IMG/VR virus record: IMGVR_UViG_3300006738_000047
Location: 1-29,997 of that record
DNA: 29,997 bases
From: a virus
Reading direction: 5' to 3' (one strand)
In this document: positions 1 through 8,654 of the stretch, one piece after another
How positions within the stretch are numbered: position 1 is the first letter of the stretch
Layout: every line of letters begins with the position of its first letter
Notes under the pieces: generated by a model
Told to the model about the DNA's origin: nothing
What the model saw: only the letters and a program-made list of their open reading frames with translations
Databases searched by the model: none
Translations under genes and position numbers: made by a program

Positions 1-1
1 A

Positions 2-490
2 TTACGTGGAGTTGAGCCTATAGCTGTGTTCGATACATCTGGTCCTCGTGAAATTACAATCCAAACGTCATATATCGTCGACTCTTTGGAAGAAAATCAT
101 GCTGCTTGGACTATTGGGCGTATCACAAAACAAATACGGACACTACGTGGGTACTTCGCTTTAGTTCGTGATTTAGGGACGTCTCGAAAGAACTTAGTTG
201 TAGAGGCTGAATTATGGTGTGTATTACCTCGTTCAGAAAGTGATGATGGCGAGGGAGGCGAGACAAAGGGTCGTATTGCCACTGGCCGTATCAAATCAAT
301 TGATGTAAAATATGGTGATGCTATGGTATACCCGCCTGGGAATCCCAAAGGTGCTTTTTATTTGCGTAGTGATGTTACCATCGACTTCAGATTATGGACG
401 AAAGCTGCTAATCGCGGCGAGGGTGAAGATGCGGCGATCGTCGCAGACATCGAAGGCTTGGCTGAACGCTCTAATCCTTCATGGTATTAA
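2..490 (+). CDS. Tail/baseplate structural protein, 5' end outside window
   Basis: The reading frame is open from the first base, so the gene most likely starts upstream. An internal GTG at 26 is the first possible start inside the window, but codons before it (ending VEPIAV) read like protein. About 160 residues are visible: a mixed beta-rich sequence, an acidic glycine-rich loop (ESDDGEGGETKG), and a C-terminus ending in NPSWY. I do not recognise the family with certainty. Its position directly before a gp53-like gene and the baseplate block suggests a tail-tube or baseplate component comparable in place to T4 gp48/gp54. That role is inferred from context only. The stop lies 2 bases before the next ATG, so the two genes are probably translated together. 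Confidence 0.6.
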   Translation, partial: LRGVEPIAVFDTSGPREITIQTSYIVDSLEENHAAWTIGRITKQIRTLRGYFALVRDLGTSRKNLVVEAELWCVLPRSESDDGEGGETKGRIATGRIKSIDVKYGDAMVYPPGNPKGAFYLRSDVTIDFRLWTKAANRGEGEDAAIVADIEGLAERSNPSWY

Positions 491-492
491 TT

Positions 493-807
493 ATGGCCAA
501 ATTAGACGATTTCTCGAGATTCTTTCAGACCGGCGAAACCATTGTCGATGGTAATGAAACGTTCGGTATATGGAAACCACCATCGTTCATCAGAGTTCGG
601 CCATTGGAAGAGAAGATCGGAAGATTTCGTGTCACTTCCCAAACAGAAGGTAGACCCGATCTGATTGCTAACGCGTTATATGGCACACCCTTATTAGATT
701 GGGTGTTGATCTCGTTCAATAAAGTTCGAGATCCTCTGAATTGGCCACGGGCCGGGACTACTATCGAGTATCCGATCGATAGTTTAGTATTCCCGCTGAT
801 CAGTTAG
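493..807 (+). CDS. gp53-like baseplate wedge protein
   Basis: A 104-residue protein from ATG 493. An in-frame ATG at 481 would overlap the previous gene and add four residues. The middle (about residues 35-85) reads RFRVTSQTEGRPDLIANALYG, then LLDWVLISFNKVRDPLNWP, then a short G-T-T-I-x-Y-P turn. This resembles the core of T4 gp53 and LysM-like tail proteins, in which a flexible start and 'x-A-x-x-x-Y-G-T-x-x-x-x-W-x-x-L-x-x-N-x-I-x-D-P' precede a P-rich end. gp53 joins neighbouring wedges of the baseplate. Length is about half that of T4 gp53 (196 aa), so this would be a compact version. A generic LysM-type tail protein is the main alternative. Its stop overlaps the end of the reverse-strand hub gene by 8 bases. 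Confidence 0.6.
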   Translation: MAKLDDFSRFFQTGETIVDGNETFGIWKPPSFIRVRPLEEKIGRFRVTSQTEGRPDLIANALYGTPLLDWVLISFNKVRDPLNWPRAGTTIEYPIDSLVFPLIS

Positions 808-2119
808 CACTGGGATCCCCGCCAACCTTCTTAGACGTAGAATCATAATCATATCTTGCGATATAAAGATCTGTATACCATTCTCCACGAGTGGCGATGT
901 GGTGGAATCCGTACACGATCCAGTTTCCATTTAGGAAATATTTCTTATCCTCACCCTCGCCAGCAGTCAACCATTTGAGGTAAATGGTGTCACACCCTAG
1001 CCCGGTGCAGTCCGACCATTCTCCGTGGCCTAAAACCTTTATTTTCATCCTCATCACGCTGTTAATAAGGTTGAGCCACATCCCTCTTGGGCGTCCATCT
1101 AGATACTGTTCATATGGTAACCCTATATCACCAGCTGAATATACCTCAGGGATTCCTTGGACCGTGGACCATCCATTATGGGGTGGTCCTGCTCCTGCTT
1201 CATCGTCTGGTTTGGTAAATGATTCTTTTTCGCTGGTTTTAGCAACCTTCTTGGCTTGTGTGGTCGTGTCCTTGACGAAGATTTTTTGTTCTTTTTCGTC
1301 AGTGATACGGTCTAGATATTGCCCAGAGATTGCTGACAGTCCTTGGGTCAACAATTTGGTTTGTACAATGGAGAGGGCGTTGTCGGCGAGGAATTCCCAT
1401 GATCTGAGGGTATCCATACCAGTGCCCTTCCAGTACCGATAAAATGCTCTTGGTTTGGACATGAGCTCTGATTGTTCTTTAATAGTGAGTTTGTTACCAT
1501 CCATAGCAATTAGCCAGTGTGTCTTATTGCGGGTAACGGATGCGGACCAGTCTACCAGGCTGGCTATGAATGTCTTGGGATCCTGCCTCATCATCCAGAA
1601 TTTGTTCTGTTCGTTATCGATAGTCTCACTAATATCAAGTTTGATTTTTGGAGCATATTCATTAACCACTTGTTTGATTACTTGGCTTACTTTGCCCTGG
1701 TATACGCCTCCGGATGAATCACCGGCGTTTAAATACCAGGATGGTGGGTCAATCGCAATGAATTCGAGACGGCCCATGTCGGGGGAACCACCAGTTGCAG
1801 CTAATGATAACACAATTGCTCGTTGCATCCTAGTGGCTGTCTCTGGAAATTCAGCTCCATCGGCACTTGCTCGCATTTGGAATCTGATTGGGAGAATTTG
1901 GCTTCGTGATTTTTCCAGATATCCGTTTTTGATGAGTTTGCTAAGTAGATTGAAGTGGGTGTCGAATAATGTGCAACGTACAATATACCCGCCATTTATC
2001 ATCGCTTTGAATTCAAAGCGTGAGAACAAACCACCAAAATCTGTGTCACCAAGATCACCGATTTCGAACATCAGTTTGATCTGAGGACGGGCTTGTGTTT
2101 TAGGAGCTGCTTCAACCAT
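800..2119 (-). CDS. Baseplate hub protein (gp27/gpD-like), reverse strand
   Basis: A 439-residue protein from an ATG read leftward at 2119. The N-terminal half is beta-rich (IGDLGDTDFGG, INGGYIVRCTLFD). The centre reads YQGKVSQVIKQVVNEYAPKI, followed by DPKTFIASLVDWSASV. That pattern, in which a loader segment with V-x-x-V-I-x-x-V-V precedes a region reading the test point from a matrix-like domain, is typical of phage hub proteins related to T4 gp27, P2 gpD and the first half of VgrG. The length is close to gp27 (391 aa). A lysine-rich linker (KKVAKTSEKESFTKPDD) precedes a C-terminal domain with W-rich beta strands. The hub trimer should carry the spike protein encoded next door. Oddly, all flanking tail genes are on the other strand and both ends overlap plus-strand genes. 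Function call is by fold-like pattern, not by strong identity. Confidence 0.65.
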   Translation of the reverse strand: MVEAAPKTQARPQIKLMFEIGDLGDTDFGGLFSRFEFKAMINGGYIVRCTLFDTHFNLLSKLIKNGYLEKSRSQILPIRFQMRASADGAEFPETATRMQRAIVLSLAATGGSPDMGRLEFIAIDPPSWYLNAGDSSGGVYQGKVSQVIKQVVNEYAPKIKLDISETIDNEQNKFWMMRQDPKTFIASLVDWSASVTRNKTHWLIAMDGNKLTIKEQSELMSKPRAFYRYWKGTGMDTLRSWEFLADNALSIVQTKLLTQGLSAISGQYLDRITDEKEQKIFVKDTTTQAKKVAKTSEKESFTKPDDEAGAGPPHNGWSTVQGIPEVYSAGDIGLPYEQYLDGRPRGMWLNLINSVMRMKIKVLGHGEWSDCTGLGCDTIYLKWLTAGEGEDKKYFLNGNWIVYGFHHIATRGEWYTDLYIARYDYDSTSKKVGGDPSAN

Positions 2120-2201
2120 GAAATTACTCTGGATACTTTACCGAGGGCAAAAGCGTACAAGATACATACTCTTTATCAGTTTGGGCATCCGAGGTGGCAA
2201 G

Positions 2202-2399
2202 ATGGCTGGTTTGGATGCCAAACTGGTGGATGACGCGTCAAGAGAGAAAATCCAATCAACGGAGTCATTTGAAAATTTATCTTTGGACGCCAAGATTAAA
2301 TGGCTCAAACATTACTGTCCAGGGACTATGAAGGCTGCGTACCGCGAATTGCGTCATGATTGTATAATTTCTTCCAAAGAATATAAGATACAATCATGA
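2202..2399 (+). CDS. Small unknown protein, 65 aa
   Basis: I chose ATG 2202 because GAGG at 2191-2194 sits 7 bases upstream. A longer frame from ATG 2118 exists, but that ATG overlaps the hub gene start head-to-head and the extra residues (KLLWILYRGQKRTRY) look like translated leader. The protein is charged and helical (LVDDASREKIQSTESFENLS, LDAKIKWLKHYCPG). No domain is recognised. It fills the gap between the divergent hub gene and the spike gene. It could be a small chaperone or assembly factor, but nothing in the sequence shows this. Confidence 0.5.
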   Translation: MAGLDAKLVDDASREKIQSTESFENLSLDAKIKWLKHYCPGTMKAAYRELRHDCIISSKEYKIQS

Positions 2400-2492
2400 A
2401 TTAAAATCGTTTGATGGCGTGTGCGAAAATAATTCTAGACATTCTTTTGGCGGGTATGTAAGTTGTCATAATTCTTTTCTCCGGGTTTGTTT

Positions 2493-4664
2493 ATGTCAGA
2501 TAATCTTGGTGTGGTTTGGGGGAAATTCTTTTCTGAGAGAACTCGATCTCTCTGGGACCGTTTCCCTGGACACTATCGGGCATTGGTGGTTGAAACTAAT
2601 GACCCTTTAAACATATTTCGCGTGAGGTTTAAGTGTCCTGATTTACATGATTATTCAATATCAGACGCTGATTGCCCCTGGGCAGTTCCAGCATTTGATC
2701 TTGGTGGTAAAAGAGCCGGAAGATTTTCGCACCCGGTTATCGGCGACTGGATTTGGATTACTTTCGAACGCAATCATCCATATGGTCCTATCTGGACTGG
2801 GTTCGCCAATCCCACTAGACGTAAATTCTACTCATATCCACAGATATTCACGCCGACACCACTAAGTGTCAACGAAGACGGTAAGCCAACAGATCAGCCG
2901 AAAGATTTTGATGAGGATTATCTGCCCAAAGACGGCCGCCCTATGGCTCATGGGTGGGTTGATCGATATGGCAACCTGGATATCCATTCATCCGTTGGGT
3001 ATTTTCCTAGAGAGCATGAGGATATGCCGCCGCCGCCCGACCATGATGCGGTACAAGGATCGGCATTCAAACAAAAGTCCAGTCCACCAGAGGTAAACAA
3101 CCCAGATAAGAAGTATATGTGCCGTGTCACTAAATACGGTAATATCTTCCTGCAGGGAGACCAAGGATATCATTGGAAGAAAGAGTATAGTGCTAGTGAA
3201 CTAGGTGAATTCAGGGGAGACTCCAAAGAAGACGAGCAATTCGAGACCAAACGGTGGCTTTTTCTTCAGAAGTTGCTCAATGACGGTGTGCCGAAGGCAT
3301 CTCAAAAGGATGGTGATCAGCGTAAGCAGATACTCCTAACACGATATGGTAATCGTATCGAGATGAGGGATACTGGATGGGGACAAGAAGGACCCATCAG
3401 ATCCAAGTCACGAGAAGGTGAATTCGGGCCATCACGGGTCTTGTCTAAAGAATCCACTAATGACTATCGGTGGATCAAGATTCGTACCAAAGGTGGCATG
3501 CTGTTCCAGGCATATGATAAGGGATTCCACCCCCAAGAAGATACCTTCGTAAAACGGCATCTATTGGAGGAATCCGGCTCTAAGAGTGAAAAAGAGGACA
3601 AATACTGGGGTGATAGGGATGCCCGATGGATCAGGATGATCACTAGATACGGTATCAAATCAGCCTGGGATGATCGGGGAAGCCACGACAAGCAAGCCCG
3701 TAAGCTCGAGGTGCCTCGAGGCGTCGGATACATGGTGAAGGGTCGGAGGTCACCGGCGGCCAAGAAGAGGGAAGCGAGAGGCAACTCGCGAGGTTTCCAA
3801 TGGGAGTTTAATGAGAGAGATGATGCCAATCACAGCACATGGTGTTCACCCTTAGGACAAGCAATTGAACTCAATGACCGCTACCAATATATGATGCTAA
3901 CTGCGGCTCTAGGAAAGAATTGGGTCCCCAAGTGGCAACATATCAAAGAGAACGAATTCATTGCCAAACCCACAATGATTAAGGACCCAGAGAAAAAGAC
4001 ACACCATCTCAAACTAGACCACGATAATGAGTATATCCGCCTTAAGACCAGAGCAAACAAAGGCGTAAAACCTGAAAAACCGGCAAACCCATCCGGAGTT
4101 GGCGGAGGTGAGATCCACCAAGGATTTGAGGCTCATGATGGCCGTAAGGGTGATGGTCCATGGGCGGAGGTGGTGGATTGCCAACGTCGTGGAATGTGGT
4201 TCAGTAAGCAGAATCAATTGGGTATTTGGCGTGCTAAGAAGGGTCGCCAGATGTACCAGTGGATGGATGATCGCCAGAAGAAAATTGTCATCTTTAACAA
4301 CGAAGAAGCTGGCACCATTGAAATTTATGCGAATCGGCAGGTGAATGTGATTACCAATGGTAGCATGAACTTGCGGGCTGACAAGCATATTTTTATCAAG
4401 GCTGGTCGATCAATCCGAATGCAGGCTGGTGGTACCAAGTTCACATTGTTTGGTGGTAATATTACTACTAATGGTGAGTACTTTGGTCCTAAAATAAATG
4501 CGTTCGTTTGTGGTGTTTTTCCTGGTCCTGGTGCTGGTTGTAGGAATTCTGGTGGTGCCCATGTGGAGCGGGTACCACGTCCTAAGCCTCCAACCCCTAG
4601 AGAACCAAAGGACAGAGCGAAAACATACAATAAACCATTCCAGGAAGCTGAGAAGATTAAATGA
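2493..4664 (+). CDS. gp5/VgrG-like baseplate central spike protein
   Basis: A 723-residue protein from ATG 2493 (a TTG at 2487 is in frame but less likely). The N-terminus holds an OB-fold of the gp5/VgrG type: VVETNDPLNIFRVRFKCPD, then S-D-A-D-C-P-W-A, then PVIGDWIWITFERN and GPIWTGFANP (residues about 28-115). The middle has repeated strands with R-Y-G-N or K-Y-G-N followed by D-x-G (TKYGNIFLQGDQG, TRYGNRIEMRDTG, TRYGIKSAWDDRG), suggesting repeated beta modules. Near the end, IEIYANRQVNVITNGSMNL and HIFIKAGRSIRMQAGG form short strands of the trimeric beta-helix or needle. I see no lysozyme domain like that of T4 gp5. The C-terminal tail is proline- and lysine-rich. It should form the membrane-piercing spike under the hub. 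The stop overlaps the next start (ATGA). Confidence 0.8.
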   Translation: MSDNLGVVWGKFFSERTRSLWDRFPGHYRALVVETNDPLNIFRVRFKCPDLHDYSISDADCPWAVPAFDLGGKRAGRFSHPVIGDWIWITFERNHPYGPIWTGFANPTRRKFYSYPQIFTPTPLSVNEDGKPTDQPKDFDEDYLPKDGRPMAHGWVDRYGNLDIHSSVGYFPREHEDMPPPPDHDAVQGSAFKQKSSPPEVNNPDKKYMCRVTKYGNIFLQGDQGYHWKKEYSASELGEFRGDSKEDEQFETKRWLFLQKLLNDGVPKASQKDGDQRKQILLTRYGNRIEMRDTGWGQEGPIRSKSREGEFGPSRVLSKESTNDYRWIKIRTKGGMLFQAYDKGFHPQEDTFVKRHLLEESGSKSEKEDKYWGDRDARWIRMITRYGIKSAWDDRGSHDKQARKLEVPRGVGYMVKGRRSPAAKKREARGNSRGFQWEFNERDDANHSTWCSPLGQAIELNDRYQYMMLTAALGKNWVPKWQHIKENEFIAKPTMIKDPEKKTHHLKLDHDNEYIRLKTRANKGVKPEKPANPSGVGGGEIHQGFEAHDGRKGDGPWAEVVDCQRRGMWFSKQNQLGIWRAKKGRQMYQWMDDRQKKIVIFNNEEAGTIEIYANRQVNVITNGSMNLRADKHIFIKAGRSIRMQAGGTKFTLFGGNITTNGEYFGPKINAFVCGVFPGPGAGCRNSGGAHVERVPRPKPPTPREPKDRAKTYNKPFQEAEKIK

Positions 4665-5389
4665 TAATCAAATTCCCCACAGGACTTTATGATTTACCGT
4701 CAAGTCCTTCTGATAATCAGAGTGTGACGTTCTTGGTTAGCAATTTGGCTCCACCACGCACTAGCTTGGTGTATCCGAAGATTCCTCCAGGGATTGTGGA
4801 TAGAAAGCATTCGGCCAAAATTATTTCCCTGGTAGAACGTAGGGGTGGTGTTGGCGATTTGATTTTTAATGTGTCTCGAGGATCAAGGGTCCAAGAGGGA
4901 AGCAATTCCAAGCAATTTGAGATCGGGCAAGTTTTGGTGTTTGGTGATTCACCTCTGAAGTCATTATCCCCAATGTTGGTTAGTGAGAAAACTGAAACTC
5001 AGCACGATTTAAACCGATTCGATTATGAAGCATTGGGTCTGACTGATGAGGAACAACAACTCATCAAGGATTCGTCGATCGATACTCATGATGCTCTTAC
5101 CGACCGCTTGAATGTTCTGAAGAAGGATCGTGCTGATGCTGAGGTGGAGGTAAACACACAACAGAAGCTTATCAATGAGGCTACTAGGAATATTGAGGCA
5201 CTGGAGGTAATTGCTGACAGTTCGGCACAAACCAGTGATGATGTGCTTGATCTGATTGGCAAGTTGACCCAGAAGAAGCAGACAGCTTTTACTGCCAGGG
5301 ATACAGCATCTGAACTTGCTAACGCTCTGGCCGCTGAGGCAGAATCAGTTGTAACAGAATTGAGAACAGTAGCAACGGTGTTGAAATGA
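4661..5389 (+). CDS. Unknown baseplate-region protein with C-terminal coiled coil
   Basis: A 242-residue protein whose start overlaps the spike gene stop by 4 bases (ATGA), so translation is probably coupled. Residues 1-115 look like a globular beta domain (FPTGLYDLPSSPSDNQSV, LVYPKIPPGIVDRKHSAKI). Residues about 120-242 are charged and heptad-like (LTDRLNVLKKDRADAEVEVN, then AFTARDTASELANALAAEAE), which predicts a long coiled coil. I do not recognise the family. Its place between the spike and the gp25-like gene points to a baseplate part or assembly protein. It again overlaps the next gene by 4 bases, showing a tightly packed unit of four tail genes. Confidence 0.7.
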   Translation: MIIKFPTGLYDLPSSPSDNQSVTFLVSNLAPPRTSLVYPKIPPGIVDRKHSAKIISLVERRGGVGDLIFNVSRGSRVQEGSNSKQFEIGQVLVFGDSPLKSLSPMLVSEKTETQHDLNRFDYEALGLTDEEQQLIKDSSIDTHDALTDRLNVLKKDRADAEVEVNTQQKLINEATRNIEALEVIADSSAQTSDDVLDLIGKLTQKKQTAFTARDTASELANALAAEAESVVTELRTVATVLK

Positions 5390-5775
5390 CCGCTGATTTC
5401 TTCGGATACAACCCGCCATTTCTTGGTGGAGTGCAAAACGTGCTCTCCCGTCAGGAGGATGTCCGTCTCATCCAAAATGACATCCTCCAGTTATTGCTCA
5501 CTATTCCTGGCGAGAGGGTTATGCGTCCGGATTTTGGTATCAATCTTCGGAGCTTTGTGTTTGAGCAGATGATTGGCTCGGAAATTTCTCTGTTGGAATC
5601 CGAAATTGTGTCTGCTATTGAAGAACAAGACCGACGTGTCACTGTTAGTTTTATCGAAATCAAGCAATCACCAGAATCTAATCGTGTCGATATTTCAGTC
5701 CATGCTAAACTGAAGAAGAACCCGACCAAAGTAGTAACGGTGGAACTATTCCTAGAGAATCCGGTGGGAGCATAA
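5386..5775 (+). CDS. gp25: gp25-like baseplate wedge subunit
   Basis: A 129-residue protein, close to T4 gp25 (132 aa) and P2 gpW. The family signature is visible: SRQEDVRLIQNDILQLLLTI at residues 22-41, followed directly by PGERVMRPDFGINLRSFVFE, the conserved 'x-x-P-G-E-R-x-M-x-P-x-F-G-x-x-L' core. The second half (ISLLESEIVSAIEEQDRRVTV, VDISVHAKLKK) gives the helix and strand pattern of the family. gp25 forms the wedge core with gp6 and gp53 and helps start sheath assembly. It overlaps the upstream gene by 4 bases and shares one base with the gp6-like gene downstream (TAATG). Confidence 0.9.
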   Translation: MTADFFGYNPPFLGGVQNVLSRQEDVRLIQNDILQLLLTIPGERVMRPDFGINLRSFVFEQMIGSEISLLESEIVSAIEEQDRRVTVSFIEIKQSPESNRVDISVHAKLKKNPTKVVTVELFLENPVGA

Positions 5776-7370
5776 TGGCTACTGACTCACGAGAAACATT
5801 ATTTGAATTGCCGAACACTCCTGATGAATTCGGCGTTATCTTACCGCCCAGTAATTTGCGTCGTCTTGATTTCAGCGGCCTGGACTATACAACGGCTAGA
5901 CGTTCGATCATTGAGTACATCCAGACGTACTTCCCGGATGATTTTAATGACTTTATAGCCAGCAATGGTATCATGATGATTATGGAGATTATCTCAGCTA
6001 CCACTGCCAAATTATCATTACGGTCCGATATCCTAGCCAATGAAGCTTTTCTTCCTACATCTCAGACGGAAGAAGCCGTCGTTAACCATCTGGCTTTGAT
6101 CAATCAAAGGATCAAACGGCAGACACCAGCGATCGCGGATGTTGAAATTACCATTGAACAACCGGTCTTCACCGATATTGAGATCGATGCTGGATTGTCC
6201 TTCTCTTCTTTTGGTGGCCCGGATGGTGAAGCTGTGATTTATGAGGTGTTTAGGGCACCTGGTGATTGGACTAGTAAAATCGTAGTACCTGCTGGGAAGC
6301 GTGGTGTGATTGCTTGGGCGGTTGAGGGGAAATTTGCTGCCCCATTTGTGGTTGCTAGTGCTGGAGGTCCAAATCAGACATTTACAATTGATGAAGCCAA
6401 CATGCTTGAAGATCCTATCTTCGTAGATGTTACTGTTGGCAATGAGACAGAGGCATGGGATGTTATTACGGAACCGATTGAGAAGTTTGGTCCTAATGAT
6501 AAGGTTGTGGAAGTCAATTTTGTTGAGGATAATGCTATATTCCGGTTCGGTGATGATGTGACTGGGAAATCCCCACAATCAGGTGCCTCTATTCAATTCC
6601 GATTCAGGGCTGGTGGTGGTATTCGTGGCCGGATTGGCGTGGCCCAGATTGATACGACTCGTCCAGTCACGCCGCTTCCACCAGCCAATGCCGCCACTAC
6701 TGTTAGATTCCGTAATATTTCGCCATCAGCTGGTGGTACTGATCGTGAGACGATTGAACAAGCTAAGAAGCGTGCTCCTCGTGATTTTGCCGTCCAGCGT
6801 AGTATTGTGACGTCAGATGATTATGCTCAGATGGCGAGTTCATTTTCTCATCCGGTCTTTGGTGCGATCAGTAAATCTTTGGCTACTATTAGGACTAGTC
6901 TTAATGCTAATTTGGTCGAGGTATATGCGTTAGCGGAGGGTCCGGATAGTGTGCCTGTGGTGCCTAATTCTGGTCTTAAGGCTGGTTTGGTCACTTTCTT
7001 CAGTGATTTGAACGTTCTTACTGATCATGTTGTCGTCTTGGATGGAGAGATTCGGTCGGTAGATATTGATATGACAGTGGTGATTAATCGCAATGCTGAT
7101 GCTTCTGTCATTAAGGAACGAGTGGAGAGTGCTATCACGGATTACTTCGACATTTCTCGTTGGGAGATGGGTCAAGAATTCTACTTGTCCAATTTAATTG
7201 AGATTGTGGAATCGATCGACGGCATTGCGTATGTTAATCTCTTTGAACCCGCTAATAATATCCTCAGGACTGGTGAGATCGCTGTTACTGGTAGCGATGG
7301 TATTGGGTTGAATGAGGTGATAGTGGAGGGGGAGAGAAAGACGGCCTATTTTTACGAGAAAAGTCAATAA
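5775..7370 (+). CDS. gp6: gp6/J-like baseplate wedge protein
   Basis: A 531-residue protein starting on the last base of the gp25-like stop codon. The N-terminus (LDYTTARRSIIEYIQTYFPD, then DFNDFIASNGIMMIMEIISA) matches the dimerising helices of gp6. Residues 70-110 (LRSDILANEAFLPTSQTEEA) are the usual 'x-x-R-x-x-x-N-E-x-F-L-x-x-A' segment. The later part has beta domains and SAGGTDRETIEQAKKRAPRD followed by R-S-I-V-T-S-D-D-Y, the hallmark of the baseplate J/gp6 core. It is shorter than T4 gp6 (660 aa). Together with gp25-like it forms the inner ring of the baseplate. It is the last gene of the tail block. Only 6 bases separate its stop from the end of the reverse-strand HNH-cupin gene. Confidence 0.88.
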   Translation: MATDSRETLFELPNTPDEFGVILPPSNLRRLDFSGLDYTTARRSIIEYIQTYFPDDFNDFIASNGIMMIMEIISATTAKLSLRSDILANEAFLPTSQTEEAVVNHLALINQRIKRQTPAIADVEITIEQPVFTDIEIDAGLSFSSFGGPDGEAVIYEVFRAPGDWTSKIVVPAGKRGVIAWAVEGKFAAPFVVASAGGPNQTFTIDEANMLEDPIFVDVTVGNETEAWDVITEPIEKFGPNDKVVEVNFVEDNAIFRFGDDVTGKSPQSGASIQFRFRAGGGIRGRIGVAQIDTTRPVTPLPPANAATTVRFRNISPSAGGTDRETIEQAKKRAPRDFAVQRSIVTSDDYAQMASSFSHPVFGAISKSLATIRTSLNANLVEVYALAEGPDSVPVVPNSGLKAGLVTFFSDLNVLTDHVVVLDGEIRSVDIDMTVVINRNADASVIKERVESAITDYFDISRWEMGQEFYLSNLIEIVESIDGIAYVNLFEPANNILRTGEIAVTGSDGIGLNEVIVEGERKTAYFYEKSQ

Positions 7371-7376
7371 GGAATG

Positions 7377-8576
7377 TTAAAATGCTCCACCCTCATCCCA
7401 TCTAATGATATCATCAAACTTGCAGAGGGAACCATCATTTGTCCAATATGTTTCGATTATTTTTCCTGATTCTAATACTCGGAATCTATGCCAAATTTTT
7501 GGCATGACCGCGAAACTATTGCCTGGCTCCAAGATTGTTGACGTTTCTAGAGACGGTTCATTCTTACAACTACCGAAGCACTCGATTTCTAACACAGCAT
7601 TGGTAGAAATAAAAGAATTCCACCTATCTGCGTGCCAATGTATAGAGCATTGCCATCCTTTATTAACCTCGAGTAGGCTTTCTCCCAGATGTTCATCGTA
7701 AAAACGATGCCAAGCACGTCCCCAGCATTTTTCCTCCCATGTTGGTTTGTAGTAAACCGTGAATAGTTGCTCTATCCACCTATTAAATTCTGCTGTGGTT
7801 CTGTCGAGCTTTCCTGCATTGCAGTATGTGCAACATGGTACAACATTGGTTTTAATATATCCTTTGGTGTTGTCAATCCTGTCTATTCCGTTATAGACAT
7901 AATCGCCATTATTGTGGGTACTTTTTTGCACTTTTTGTGGTGATGATCCACAGTAATGACAATTTTGACTGGTTAAATGTATGAACAGTTCCTTGCAGAT
8001 TCTGAATTTGATACCCCTCTTTTTTGACGATTTTTTATACGTTAGATATAATCTATGCTGTGCAGCAAGACCGTAACCAAATCTGCATTTTGGATCGTTA
8101 CAATCAGTGCTTGAATTTTGTAAAGTGCTGGTTGTTCTGACTACTTCGTTGCCGCAATCACATTTACATAGCCATTGATTACTGTGTTTGTGGCCATTTA
8201 TTATTTTGTATCCAGCATGTTTCAAAACAATCAACTTACCGAATTTCAATCCCGATAGATCTCTTTGACATTTTCCACAACTTGTCGATCTACCATCCAA
8301 CAAATGGTATTTAACAACAGGTTTTTCAGTTCCGCATTCGCATCGGCATAATGCGTTTTTGCTTGAAATGATTCCAGTTATTATCCACTTTCCATATCTA
8401 TCATCGATTTTGACGGCATTTTTTAGGCATTTTCCACAACTGGTTGATTGACCGTTTAACAGGTTATACTTGTTTACATTTTTTTCAGTGCCACATTTGC
8501 ATTTGCAGAGAACATATTTTCCATGTGCCTCTTGTAAAATTGTCCATTTTCCATATTCTTTTGCCAATTTTACCAT
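7377..8576 (-). CDS. HNH endonuclease fused to a C-terminal cupin domain
   Basis: A 399-residue protein on the minus strand. I prefer the ATG at 8576; a TTG at 8621 is in frame. Residues 1-165 contain three copies of a zinc-binding repeat: LCKCKCGTEK...SCGKC (24-50), LCRCECGTEK...SCGKC (77-103), LCKCDCGNEV...CNDPKC (137-164). Each starts with Y/F-G-K-(W/L). These repeats are common as DNA-binding modules in phage HNH nucleases. Residues 206-270 are an HNH domain: CHYCG, then GIDRIDNTKGYIKTNVVPCC, then YCNAGK. Residues 284-399 are a cupin-like beta barrel: WGRAWHRF, LLEVNKGWQCSIHWHADRW with H313 and H315, and LEPGNSFAVMPKIWHRF with H363. The usual cupin glutamate after H-x-H is not evident. 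The HNH part suggests a homing endonuclease; the cupin role is unknown. No internal start codon lies before the cupin. Base composition is visibly more AT-rich than its neighbours, which fits recent insertion. Confidence 0.85.
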   Translation of the reverse strand: MVKLAKEYGKWTILQEAHGKYVLCKCKCGTEKNVNKYNLLNGQSTSCGKCLKNAVKIDDRYGKWIITGIISSKNALCRCECGTEKPVVKYHLLDGRSTSCGKCQRDLSGLKFGKLIVLKHAGYKIINGHKHSNQWLCKCDCGNEVVRTTSTLQNSSTDCNDPKCRFGYGLAAQHRLYLTYKKSSKKRGIKFRICKELFIHLTSQNCHYCGSSPQKVQKSTHNNGDYVYNGIDRIDNTKGYIKTNVVPCCTYCNAGKLDRTTAEFNRWIEQLFTVYYKPTWEEKCWGRAWHRFYDEHLGESLLEVNKGWQCSIHWHADRWNSFISTNAVLEIECFGSCKNEPSLETSTILEPGNSFAVMPKIWHRFRVLESGKIIETYWTNDGSLCKFDDIIRWDEGGAF

Positions 8577-8654
8577 TTCAAACAAGCCTTGCAGTCGGGG
8601 ATAACAACAATTGCTTAACAAGGTATATTTGAACTGATAAAATTGAGGTCAGAT

